A stretch of DNA of 64,000 bases from Ichthyophis bannanicus. Its lineage: Eukaryota; Chordata; Amphibia; Gymnophiona; Ichthyophiidae. The translations under genes were made by a program, and so were the position numbers. Of this stretch, positions 55,220-64,000 are shown one piece after another. The stretch's first letter is position 1, and every line of letters begins with the position of its first letter. Under the pieces are notes generated by a model. That model searched no databases, was not told where the DNA came from, and worked only from the letters and a program-made list of their open reading frames with translations. The stretch is from the NCBI GenBank assembly GCA_033557465.1, contig CM066033.1, forward strand, positions 904,544,808 through 904,608,807, given 5' to 3'.

Positions 55220-56200
55220 AGGCTAGGAAGACATCTACGTTGTTGGCGTATGTGCGTGTTTGGAGAGTTTTTGAAGCTTGGTGTGCCGACAGAGCTTGCG
55301 AGGCGTTGAGGGCGACGGTGCCGCAGATTCTGCAATTCCTACAGGATGACTTTGACAAAGGGCTGGCGGCTGCTTCTCTGAGGGTGCAGGTAGCGGCGCT
55401 GGCCTGCTACAGAGGCAGGATAGCTGGACGGTCGCTGGGGAGTCACGGAGATATCAAGCGGTTCCTTCGAGTGGTGTTGCTGTTGCGGCCTCCGGAGCGG
55501 CGGTTGGTGTCAAAGTGGAGTCTCCCATTGGTATTGGAGGCGTTGGAACGGGAGCCCTTGAGTCGTGCATCGTTCAAGGATTTGACCTTGAAGGTAGTGT
55601 TTTTGGTGGCCATCTGTTTGGCGAGAAGAGTCTCCGAGCTTCAAGCGTTATCTTGTAAGGAGCCGTATCTGTCGTTCTTCGAGTTTAAGGTAGTGTTAAG
55701 GCCAGTGCCAGCGTTTTTACCCAAGGTGGTGTCGGCCTTTCATTTGAATCAGGTGATCTCCTTGCAGTTTTACTGGGAGCGAGGGGAACCCAGGCTCAAA
55801 GACTCAGAGGCTCTTGGATGTCAAGAGAGTGTTGAAGTATCTGCGCCGTACGGTGGCTTTCCGTAGATCAGAGAGACTGTTTGTCCACTTCGGGGGACCG
55901 AAAAATGGCGAGGCGGCCTCCAAGGCTTCTATTGCCAGATGGATTGAGGAGGCGATTGCTTCAGCATACCTACTAAAGGGCAGGACGGTGTCTGAGGGTC
56001 TGCGGGCGCATTCTACTAGGGTGCCAGCGGCATCTTGGGCGGAGTTACGTTTAGTACCGCCAGTGGAAATGTTTAGGGAGGCGACTTGGTCGTCGTTGAA
56101 TTCCTTTGTTAAGCATTATCGTATAGATGTACAGGTGCAACAGGACGTGTGTTTTGGGGTGGCTGTTCTTCAGGGGGCTAAGCAGGGTCCCTCCCTTTGA
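55140..56200 (+). pseudogene. DIRS C tyrosine recombinase
   Basis: Starts inside the end of pol in another frame (AIERARLQAMGYSTAVIATL). N-terminal SAM-like part: TLLAYVRVWRVFEAWC, LAAASLRVQVAALACYRG. Catalytic part: LARRVSELQALSCKEPY (first Arg), AHSTR (His-x-x-Arg), ATWSSLNSF, and KHYRID with the presumed nucleophile Tyr. The frame shifts near 55790-55815. The enzyme integrates a circular DNA intermediate without a DDE integrase, which is why the element ends carry an ICR. The overlap with pol is also seen in DIRS A and B, so it is an ancestral feature. Confidence 0.85.
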
Positions 56201-56220
56201 ATACTGCTCTGGTACATACC

Positions 56221-56316
56221 CAGAGGTCCGGGACTAAATTGGAGATACGATCAGGAAGGTGAAATTAAACTTACCTGCTAATTGTTGTTCCTGGAGTAGA
56301 TACAGTCTTGTCCCGT
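56221..56316. repeat. DIRS C internal complementary region
   Basis: 56221-56255 pairs with the left terminus (50903-50938) and 56256-56316 with the right terminus (56773-56834). The split at 56255/56256 marks the circle junction. Confidence 0.92.
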
Positions 56317-56662
56317 ATCCCCTCCCCAGTGCTGTGATTTTCCTAGCGCGATGGGCTACAGAGGATGCCAGTTGTCACAGGTAAGAGTTTTTTGAAACGG
56401 GTCTTATTGTTTGGAGGGGACTTAGCTGGGATTTTTCCTGCCGAGAAGAATGGCGGGGGGGGGGGGAGGGGGGGGCGGGCGATGCTTCGCATGTTAAAGG
56501 CTTGGGTGTTGCCATTTTCAAATTTTCAAGTTTTTAGAGGTTAGCATCGGAGAGTGATTTTACTTTCCGTTCTCTTGAGATTCTAATTCAGTTAGAGGAA
56601 GGAAACTTAGTTGTATGTGTCTTAATACTTACTTGTTTCTCCGGTGAGTCTGCTTTGTCAAT
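56317..56662. other. DIRS C segment between ICR and right repeat
   Basis: No gene. G-rich run at 56453-56479. Confidence 0.6.
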
Positions 56663-56834
56663 AGGGAACTGGGAAGTGGAGGCGGCTCCCGGGAATGTAT
56701 ACTGGTGACATCATGAAAAGAAGGAGGTTCCTCAGTCTCCAAGCTGCTGAATAAGGTGTACAACCCAGAGGTCCGGGACTAGACTGTATCTACTGCAGGA
56801 ACAACAATTAGCAGGTAAGTCTAATTTCACCTTT
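56663..56834. repeat. DIRS C right inverted terminal repeat and terminus
   Basis: 56663-56785 mirrors the left repeat. 56786-56834 is the right-end extension, with CAGGTAAGT at 56812-56820, an exact 5' splice-site consensus. Confidence 0.92.
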
Positions 56835-57262
56835 TTCAGGAGATTGCGCGGCGTTGGGGTCACCCGGTCATGGATCTCATGGCGACCCTGTCCAATGCCA
56901 AAGCGGCGGGGTTTTTCAGCAGGTGTAGGGAGCACATGTCGGAAGGGCTCGACGGCCTGGTGCAGCCTTGGCCGGAAGATCGGCTTTTTTACGTGTTTCC
57001 CCCATGGCCGCTCTTGGGGCGGATCATTCAAAGGATTGCGAGCCACAGAGGTACGGTGATTCTAGTGGCTCTGAATTGGGCCCGGCGACCGTGCTATGCC
57101 GATCTGGTGAGACTTCTAGTGGCTCCTCCCTGGCGGTTGCCCATCCGGATCGACCTGTTACGGCAGGGGCCTGTGTTCATGCCGCAGGTGGATCGGTTCT
57201 TGCTTACGGCTTTGCTCTTGAAAGGGAGCGTTTGCAGCATAGGGGCTACTCAAAGTCAGTAG
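56835..57262 (+). pseudogene. DIRS B pol, part after the DIRS C insertion
   Basis: Continues pol: QEIARRWGHPVMDLMATLSN, then FFSRCREHMSEGLDGLVQPW, FYVFPPWPLLGRIIQRI and LVALNWARRPCYADLVRLL, the methyltransferase-like block; the FPPW motif is kept. Ends at TAG near 57262, overlapping the recombinase frame. Confidence 0.85.
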
Positions 57263-58275
57263 TAGGCACTATGTTACAGTCCTGAAGGCGGTCCACTTCG
57301 TTAGCATACATTAGGGTATGGAGATTTTTTGAAGTGTGGTGTAGTGATCGCCGAGTTACGCCCTGGGGAGCGCAGCTTCCCGACATCTTAGAGTTCCTTC
57401 AGGGGGGCCTGGAAAAAGGCCTGGCTCTGAGCACGCTAAGAGTACAACTGGCGGCGCTGGCTTGCTACAGAGGTAAGGTGCAGGGTAGTCCACTTTCCTC
57501 ACATCCAGACGTGCTACGTTTTCTGCGGGCGGCCAGGAACATTAGACCTCCGGTGAGACACGTGGTGCCTCCTTGGGATTTGAATTTGGTGTTACAGGCG
57601 TTGACGGAACCTCCGTTTGTGGCGACGGGGTCTGCGCACCTTCGAGAGTTGTCCTGGAAAACAGCCTTTTTGGTGGTGGTGTGCTCGGCGAGACAGATTT
57701 CAGACCTGCAAGCTCTCTCGTGTAGAGAGCCGTATCTTCATTTTTCGACGGAAAAAGTGGTTTTGCGTACGGTGCCGTCGTTCCTGCCGAAAGTGTTTTC
57801 TAGTTTTCACGTGAACCAGGTCGTTTCGCTTCCCACTTTTTTGGAGCCGTCAGGTGGAAAGCTGGATCGTTCGCTTCGGTAGCTGGATTGGGGTCGTGTG
57901 TTGCATAGCTATTTGAAGGCGACGGAGTCTTTTCGACAATCCGACAGGTTATTTGTCCTTTTCGGGGGGTCGGCTAAGGGTAAGGTGGCTATGAAAGCGT
58001 CTATCGCACGCTGGGTAAAGCATGCTATACGAGCGGCCTATGAGGCCAAGGGCAAGCCTGTTCCAGTGGGACTAGGAGCTCATTCGACTAGGGGGCAGGC
58101 GGCCTCTTGGGCGGAGTATGTGTTGGTTCCGCCGGTGGAGATCTGTCGTGCAGCGACGTGGGCTTCCCTACATACGTTTGCGAAGCATTATAGATTGGAT
58201 GTTCAGGCACGGGAGGATGCCAGAGTAGGAGCTTCGGCGATTATTGCGGGGCTCGCAGGACCCTCCCGGATTTAG
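57200..58275 (+). pseudogene. DIRS B tyrosine recombinase
   Basis: The start overlaps pol (FALERERLQHRGYSKSVVGT). 57334-57882 holds LALSTLRVQLAALACYRGKV and ARQISDLQALSCREPY (first Arg); a TAG near 57880 interrupts. 57898-58275 holds SIARWVKHAIRAAYEAKGKP, AHSTRGQAASWAE, AATWASLHTFAKHYRLD with the presumed nucleophile Tyr. A frame break lies near 57285. All four catalytic positions are present in the remnants, but no single frame spans them. Confidence 0.85.
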
Positions 58276-58295
58276 GTACTGCTTTGGTACTGCCC

Positions 58296-58382
58296 ATTTG
58301 TCCTGGCCTGGCCCGGAGAGACGAATAGGAAGGAGAAATTAGGCCTTACCTGCTAATTGTCTTTCCTTGAGTTCTCTCCAGA
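58296..58382. repeat. DIRS B internal complementary region
   Basis: 58296-58329 pairs with the left end (47144 on) and 58330-58382 with the right end (58855-58909); the junction is between 58329 and 58330. Confidence 0.9.
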
Positions 58383-58747
58383 CCAGGCTAGGGCCCGCCC
58401 TAGCTGTCTGTGACCCTGCGAGCTGAAGGAGAGTTTGTCGGGCTGTTGGTGAGTTGCCGAGGGTAGGCAAGCTCTTCACCGGAATACCTCTGTGGTAGAG
58501 CACATTGAAAGGCGATTTTGGGGATTTCCCTGTGAGCACGCAGAGGTTCCTTTGGGAGAAAAAAAAAAAGAGAAAAGAAAAAAAATGGATTGGGGTTAAG
58601 GAACGTCCTTTCTCAGGGTGGCAAGCCACTTCTTGGAGTTTCTTTTCGTCTTGTTTCTTTGTTTCCTCATCAATGTAGTCTGCAAGTGTACATGGTTGGT
58701 TTGTTGAGTTCTAGTACTAGTTTGAGTATCACTGCTATTTTACGATA
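58383..58747. other. DIRS B segment between ICR and right repeat
   Basis: No gene. A-rich run at 58559-58585. Confidence 0.6.
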
Positions 58748-58909
58748 AGACTGACCTTCTGACACCAGGGGGAGCTGGGTAGGCTGTCAGGAAAAGCTGT
58801 CAGTATTCAGTCCCCAGCTGCTGGAGCGGATTGATCACCCATTTGTCTTGGCCTGGCCCGGAGAGAACTCAAGGAAAGACAATTAGCAGGTAAGGCCTAA
58901 TTTCTCCTT
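58748..58909. repeat. DIRS B right inverted terminal repeat and terminus
   Basis: 58748-58864 mirrors 47150-47270. The terminus has CAGGTAAGG at 58887-58895, one base from the splice-donor consensus found in DIRS A and C. Confidence 0.9.
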
Positions 58910-59258
58910 ATCCTTCAGTTTGGTCAGAGGGGGTAGATCCTCGGCTGTAGGATTGGGTTTGGGAGCTGAGGATCCCAAGTGTAGCCTTCATCTGCTTGGG
59001 TTGCACTAAGTCACTATGGGGGGTTTGAAAGTATAAGTGTACATAAGTTGGCCTTTGGGCCATGGTTGGTTCTGGAGTTCTGCTTTGACACTGAAATACT
59101 GGCTTGGTGGGAGGAGCGTTTGCTACTTATACTGTGACATCACCAAAAGCTAGCATGCTCAGTCTCCATCTGCTGGAAAGAGGACACAGCCCAGGAGTCT
59201 GGACTGGACTACAGGTCCTAATGGAAAGAAAATTAGCAGGTAAGTCTAATTTCACCTT
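58910..59258. mobile_element. LINE remnant, then DIRS A right terminal repeat
   Basis: 58910 to about 59010 appears to be the upstream part of the minus-strand LINE at 46205-47143. From about 59080 the sequence is the DIRS A right end: CAGTCTCCATCTGCTGGAAA, GGAGTCTGGACTGGACTACA and CAGGTAAGTCTAATTTCACC, ending at 59258. It pairs with the DIRS A ICR at 46049-46147, joining parts now 13 kb apart. Confidence 0.8.
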
Positions 59259-60344
59259 TAATTTCATCCCTGTCACACTTTTAGATCTTGAATGCTAATA
59301 TAGCACTGCTTTAAATTGTTCCAATCACTAACTGAAATAATAGTAGCAATTAGCCTCAAAGAAATGTTTCTGACATGGATGTGTGAATTCCACCCTGCAC
59401 TTCCTTTCTGAAATGTGCCTTCACATATATGTTAAAGAAGCTGTACATAATGTGGAGATCTGTGCCAGTATTTTACAAAGCTTCTGCCAATGTAGAGCTC
59501 CTTTCAGAATGGCTGCAGGACAGCATGTGTGTGCAGGAGCATCAGTTTTAAGAAGCTGCATTGGGGGGGGGACGTGCCATGGAACCTCCCCCCCGATGAG
59601 GGAGCAGCCTCTTAAAATTGCTGTTCTAGCACAGAGGTCATACCCTGGTCAGCAGCATTGGTGGCCACCCCCAGATGGCTGCCCTGATGGGTGCAAATCC
59701 CTTCCATGCTTCCCCCCAGCTGGTGTCCGATGTCCCCTCCCCCCTAATGAGTTGTGAGTTGCCTACCCCCGTGAAATAGCTTGGAGCCCCTTAGCCATTC
59801 CAAAGTAGTTCTGACCCCCACCACCTTTCAAAGCACAGCAGCCAAGGCTCCCCCCTCCCGACACCCATCAAGGCCTCTCCTAGACACACAAAACAAGCTG
59901 TCTGACACTCCCCCCCCCCACTAACCCCTAGCAGGCCTCCCACCCCCCTATCCCAACCCTGAGCTTACCGGGGGTCATCGGTGGCCAGTAGGAGTGATGC
60001 TCATTTGCTTCTGCTCAGAATGCAGTCAGAGCCAAAATAGTACCAATGACCCCTAGTGGGAACCTGTTCTGAAATGGCATTCGCACGTGTATTCCAATCT
60101 ACAGGGGCAGTTCTACAATGAGGTGGCTGCCTCAGGTGGCAAAGTTTTGGGAGTAGCAAAAAATGCCCCCAGAACAGCTAAGTGGCCACTTCCTCACTCT
60201 GCCTTTTATTGTACAAAAAAATTAACTTGAATGGACTAGCTGCTGTTGCTGCCGCCTCCGCTTTTCTCGGCAATGGCAGAATCGCCCTCCCCCCACCCCC
60301 TACTGCCCCAGATCCAAGGGGGGGGGGGTAAGGGAAAGTAAGTG
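59259..60344. other. No gene; C-rich tracts and one possible hAT end
   Basis: C-rich tracts around 59590-59600, 59730-59745 and 59911-59950; G run at 60319-60328. At 60102 the sequence CAGGGGCAGTTCTACAATGA could be a hAT terminal repeat, but I found no partner end. Confidence 0.4.
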
Positions 60345-62490
60345 GTGGCAGCCTTGGATTTAGTACCCTGTCCAGGGCTCATATGAGATCACTTCAGAGG
60401 TCTCTTCTGTTTCAGTGGTTCCCTCAAAACCAGGTCCTGTAAGAATAGTTCCCTCTTCAGGGAGAGACCAGGTCCAGCCTGTCCTGTTGGCTCAGAAGAG
60501 ACAATCTGTTATGCGGGGGTGAAAGGGAATCTCCTGAATGGATTCCGTTGGCCACAGACACCAGTCTGGCAAGTTGGAGGGTTTACTGTCTGGAGGAAAT
60601 GGCTCAGGGTCAGTGGTCCAAAGTGGAGGCGATGTGGAACATCAACCGGTTAGAGACGAGGGTGGTTTGATTAGTACTTCAGGCCTTCCTGCTGCTGATG
60701 TGGAACAAGGCAATGTACATCATGTCAGACAGTGTGACAGTGGTGGCATATGCAAATTGCCTAGGGGCAGCAGGAGCCTGTATGTAGCATTAAAAGTAGG
60801 GCCATTTCTGAGCTGGGTGGAGAAGAATCTGGCTGCACTATCAGCAATCCATGTGACAGGTGTAGAAAACATGCAGACAATCTTCAGGATCTGGGAGAGT
60901 AGAGCTTTGCAAGCAAAGCTTTTAATTAGATTGTCTGGCTTTGGAGAAGGCCAGTGATGGATCTGATGGATTCCGATGGGAAGACCAAGGTTCTAAGGCT
61001 TTTCAGATGCAGGAAGGAATATCTCTTGGCAGGTGTGGATGCTCTAGTTCAACCTTGGACACTAATGGTCCTGCTGTATGTTTTTCCACCATGGCCCTAG
61101 ATAGGCAGGGTGATTCAGCATGTGGAAAGCCACCAGGATCTGGTGGTGCTGGCCCTGTTTAAATCCAAGCTAAAAAAACACACTTCTTTGGGACTTCATT
61201 TGGATCCTGACCCCCTAGTCACCTGCTTACCTCCTATGTGTTTCCTTACCATTCCCTTAGATATATTCTAATCTCCAGTTGTCTATCTTGACTAGACTGT
61301 AAGCTTTTAGGAGCAGCAACTGTCTCTTACATGTCTCTGTACAGCGCTATATAAATAAGTCATAGTAGTGGTGGCTCCGGCTTGGCCCAAAATTGTCTTG
61401 GTATGTCGATCTGATGAGATTGTTGGTAGAGGATCCATGGCATCTACTAGGAAAAGCTGGCATTCTGTTCCAGGGTCCGAGTCACATGTTGAATGCATCT
61501 CTTTTGAGAGTCAGGCTTAAAAGAGTGAGGATTAGGAAGAGAGTTTACTCTGGCAAGGTGATTACAGTGTTAAGGACCAGGAAGAGGTTGACTTCCTTGG
61601 GATATGTCCAGGTGTGGAGTATCTTTGAGGTTTGTTGTCAAGAGCATAAAATTAGGTCTTTTATGGCTTCCTTTTGGATGTTCGTGCCTTTCTCCAGGGT
61701 GGTTGGATAAGGGCTTCGCATGGAATTCATTGAAGGTTCAGTCAGCGGCTGTCATCTGTTATAGAAGTCATTTTCAAGAGCACGCCCTGTCTGTTCATCC
61801 AGATGTAGTTTCTTTCTTTCAGGGGTGAAGCATCTAAAGACCCCCTTGGCATCCTGTAGTGCCTCCTTGGGATTTCAGTTTAATTCTTTTTGAGCCCTTC
61901 TGCTGAGCTTCTCTGAAGGATGTTATCTTGAAGACACTGTTTTTGGATGTGATTCTGCCAGAAGAATTTTAGAGCTTCAGGCCCTGTCTTATTGGGAACG
62001 TTTCCTGGAAATGTCAGAGGAAAAGGTGATGACTAGAATGATTCTTTCTTTTTTTCCCAAGGTTTGGTGCCATTTCCTATCAACCAGTTGGTTATCTTTC
62101 TGGTGTTCCAGGCAATATTTGGTTTCTTGGGAGATCTACATCAGTTGGATATTAATCAAGCATTGAGGATTTATTTGAAGACCAGTTAATTCAGTAAGTG
62201 AGATCATCTGTTGGTCCTTTTCCAGTGGACCTTAAAAAGGGGAAGCAGCTTCCAAAGGCTTCCGTGGCTCTTTGGATTAAGGAAGCAATAGTGGCAGCAT
62301 ACATTGCACAAGAGCTCAGGCAATACATAGCTTAGTTCTTCCTTAGGAGATTGTAAAGCAGTGGCATGATCTACTCTGCATTCATTCTCCAAGCACTTGG
62401 ATTGCATGTGCTAACCGTGCAGGATGCAGCTTTCCGTGCAAGGGGCTTGGAGGCAGGATTAGATGGGACCTGCCCATGTTAGTATTGCTT
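60345..62490 (+). pseudogene. DIRS element D, eroded remnant
   Basis: RNase H: LATDTSLASWRVY-like near 60548-60590, NINRLE near 60637, SDSVTVVAYAN near 60725-60760. Methyltransferase-like: PVMDLMDSDGK-like near 60950, LYVFPPWP near 61075-61100, then an L2 tail insertion at 61145-61372, after which the block WYVDLMRLLVEDPWHLL continues. Recombinase: TSLGYVQVWSIFEVCCQEH near 61590-61650, LKVQSAAVICYRSHF, and late fragments to about 62450. No terminal repeats seen. Many stops; the oldest-looking DIRS copy here. Confidence 0.75.
61145..61372 (+). mobile_element. L2-like LINE 3' tail inserted in DIRS D
   Basis: FKSKLKKHTSLG-like RT end, then TACCTCCTATGTGTTTCCTT, TTGACTAGACTGTAAGCTTT and ACAGCGCTATATAAATAAGT. 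Same 3' UTR as 16630-16830. The flanking GTGGTG on both sides may be the target duplication. Confidence 0.75.
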
Positions 62491-62748
62491 GGGTAACACA
62501 GGTCTGCAAAAAACATTTTTCGAGAGCTGTTTTGGTTATTCCACATAATCTTTATGTTTTTTGGTGCGCTGAATCAGAAAATGACCTCCATTTTGTCATA
62601 GGACATCATGTTTCCTGACAATTTAGGTAACTATGTTAAATAAGGCAATACCTCAAAATAAATGGAAATAGACTTATAAAATTAAAGTTTTATTAAAATA
62701 TTTTCATGAAAATCCTTTTTTGAACTGAAATGAGCTCACCTACACACA
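62491..62748. other. Short AT-rich flank of the transposon-like gene
   Basis: Probably the 3' UTR of the element at 62749; TAAAGTTTTATTAAAATATT near 62683-62703 holds AT-rich, poly-A-signal-like sequence. No other feature. Confidence 0.35.
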
Positions 62749-63997
62749 CTAAACTCGATTCTTCTTCCTTGTGAGGCTCCTTTTGGTGCATTTACGCTTG
62801 TGAGTAGCATCTGGAATGTCTCTCTGAAGCATCCAACAGTAGTCTGCCATCATTGTAATGCTCCATTTTCCCTGGTATCTCCTTTCCATCTCTTTAATGT
62901 CTTGGTGGAATCATTCACCTTGTTCCTCACTCACAGCTCCCAAATTTTCAGGAAAGTAGTCAAGGTGGGACTGGAAGAAATGCACTTTCAAACTCATCAG
63001 GCAACCTAAAGCTTGAAATGCTTTCAGCATTTGTCCGACGATCTTTTTGTAGTGAGGATCTTTTTTACTGCCTAAATATTTCTGTACAACTTCTTTAAAT
63101 GTAATCCACCCTTCTTTTTGTTGATCCATCATGGTATTGACAAACTCTTGATCAACTATAAGTCTTCTAATGTCTGGTCCGACGAACACACCTTCCTTCA
63201 ATTTTGCCTCCGACAGGCCTAGAAACTTGGTGACCAAGTATTTGATGCATTCTCCATCTCTTGGAAGTGATTTTACGAATTGCTTCATCAATCCCAATTT
63301 TATGTGGAGAGGTGGTAGAAGAACTTTATGGGAAGGTACCAAAGTTTCTCGGAGGACATTTTTTTCACCGACTTAGCACCCTCGACTGCCAACTCTGTTC
63401 TTGGCCCAGTGATTTTGTCGGTCTCGACTGTCCCATAGACACAGAAAACAAGGATATTTGGTATACCCAGCTTGTTGCCCGAGCAGCATGCACAAGACCT
63501 TCAAGTCCCCACACACTTGCCAACCATGGTCTTCATATTTAAGTTTACGAAGAACCAATTCCAAGTTCTCGTAGGTTTCCTTCAAGTGTACGAAATGACC
63601 TACAGGTATGGAAGCGTAAAAACCGTTGTGGAGTAAAACTGCTTTGAGACTTCTTTTTGAAGAATCTATAAAAAGACACCATTGCTCTGATTCATATTGG
63701 ATTTTAAATTGACCCATCAGACCTTCGACATCGATGCAATAAACCAACTTGTCTTCCTGGGTGAAGTAAGGAACAAACTTCTTTTCACGATGTCTGAACC
63801 ATGAAGATGACACTCCTGTCAACAATAAATTCCTGCTTTTCAGCCTTGATCCGAGTAACTCAGCGGCATCTTTGGGAAGATTCAAGTCTCTTACCAAATC
63901 ATTCATCTCCTCCTGAGAAAACAGTTTTGGTCTTGTATCATCTTCAAAGTCAGAACTTGATTCGTCATCTGGTTCAGGTATGACTTCATCTTCATCG
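62749..63997 (-). pseudogene. C-terminal part of an unidentified transposon-like protein
   Basis: Reading leftward from the window edge: an acidic Ser/Asp/Glu region, then MNDLVRDLNLPKDAAELLGS, WCLFIDSSKRSLKAVLLHNG, GDLKVLCMLLGQQAGYTKYP with a CFLCLWDSRDR motif, LLPPLHIKLGLMKQFVK, GVFVGPDIRRLI, LKVHFFQSHLDYFPENLGAV, and a basic end at TAG 62749-62751. The frame shifts near 63340-63400, and a TGA near 62908-62910 replaces what is probably Arg in the phrase GluGlnGlyGlu-x-PheHis. I recall similar multi-copy proteins in many invertebrates and some vertebrates, without an assigned function; spacing of Asp, His and Cys residues suggests a nuclease or transposase fold, but that is inference. The N-terminus is beyond the window. 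Confidence 0.5.
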
Positions 63998-64000
63998 GAG

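Larger units (their letters stand above)
50903..56834 (+). mobile_element. DIRS element C, inserted in DIRS B
   Basis: 5.93 kb. Left end CCTGATCGTATCTCC at 50903, right end ...CTAATTTCACCTT near 56834. The ICR at 56221-56316 contains GATACGATCAGG|AAGGTGAAATT, the reverse complement of the right end joined to the left end, as expected for a circular intermediate. It inserted in the pol gene of DIRS B at a run of T; host reading resumes (GlnGluIleAlaArgArgTrpGly) right after. It has several frameshifts and one in-frame stop, so it too is inactive. Confidence 0.92.
47144..58909 (+). mobile_element. DIRS element B, split by DIRS C
   Basis: Left end CCTATTTGTCTCTCCGGGCC at 47144, right end ...CTAATTTCTCCTT at 58909. 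The internal complementary region at 58296-58382 spells the reverse complement of right end joined to left end (GACGAATAGG|AAGGAGAAATT), which defines both termini. Net length without the inner element is about 5.83 kb. Order: inverted terminal repeat, gag, RT-RNase H-methyltransferase-like, tyrosine recombinase, ICR, inverted terminal repeat. No long target duplication, as usual for DIRS. Confidence 0.9.

Noticed and set aside
60102..60344. Complete hAT element starting CAGGGGCAG
   Set aside because: No matching right end or target duplication found.
1..64000. CRISPR array, bacterial operon or origin
   Set aside because: No regularly spaced identical repeats with unique spacers. The tandem array at 14390-14905 has no spacers, and content is eukaryotic throughout.

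Overview
This 64 kb window looks like vertebrate nuclear DNA made almost entirely of transposable elements stacked inside one another. I found no intact host gene. The mix (several DIRS tyrosine-recombinase retrotransposons, a Gmr1-like Ty3/gypsy element, an endogenous retrovirus, CR1/L2-type LINEs, hAT elements) suggests an amphibian-type genome. That is inference; the species cannot be fixed from the sequence. A 500-base run of N at 41320-41819 is an assembly gap.

Layout. 1-5851: old repeats (a LINE tail, an RTE/BovB-like tail, two copies of a short inverted-repeat element, hairpin-rich repeats). 5852-11753: a young LTR retrotransposon on the minus strand with 1.37 kb LTRs that are nearly identical. 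It encodes a gag with a SCAN-like region, then protease joined directly to integrase, with no reverse transcriptase. 12560-16830: an L2-like LINE split by a 2.84 kb hAT-type element with a perfect 8-bp target duplication; the element carries a copy of what looks like the first exon of an HNRNPUL2-type gene. 16900-27080: hairpin-concatemer repeat, CR1 and L2 tails, a small hAT MITE and a 390-bp palindrome with tRNA-like ends. 27085-30254: a CR1 LINE (esterase ORF1 and the start of ORF2) split by a second hAT-type element, which shares about 1.5 kb of internal sequence with the first although its termini differ. 30255-41319: a decayed endogenous retrovirus on the minus strand (LTR, gag, PR-like, RT, RNase H-integrase, short-F2/long-F1 envelope, LTR running into the gap).

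42541-59258: a three-deep DIRS nest. An old DIRS (A) was hit by an L2-like LINE, the LINE by DIRS B (47144-58909), and DIRS B by DIRS C (50903-56834). In B and C I can match the inverted terminal repeats and the internal complementary region that spells the circle junction, so element boundaries are defined to within a few bases. 60345-62490: a fourth, eroded DIRS (D) with an L2 tail inserted. 62749-63997: the C-terminal part of an unidentified transposon-like gene on the minus strand, running off the window.

How the parts work together: none acts as a host pathway. The most notable units are the RT-less Gmr1-like element, which must have been reverse transcribed in trans or lost its RT very recently, the gene-fragment-carrying hAT, and the DIRS nest, whose right ends carry a consensus-like 5' splice site.
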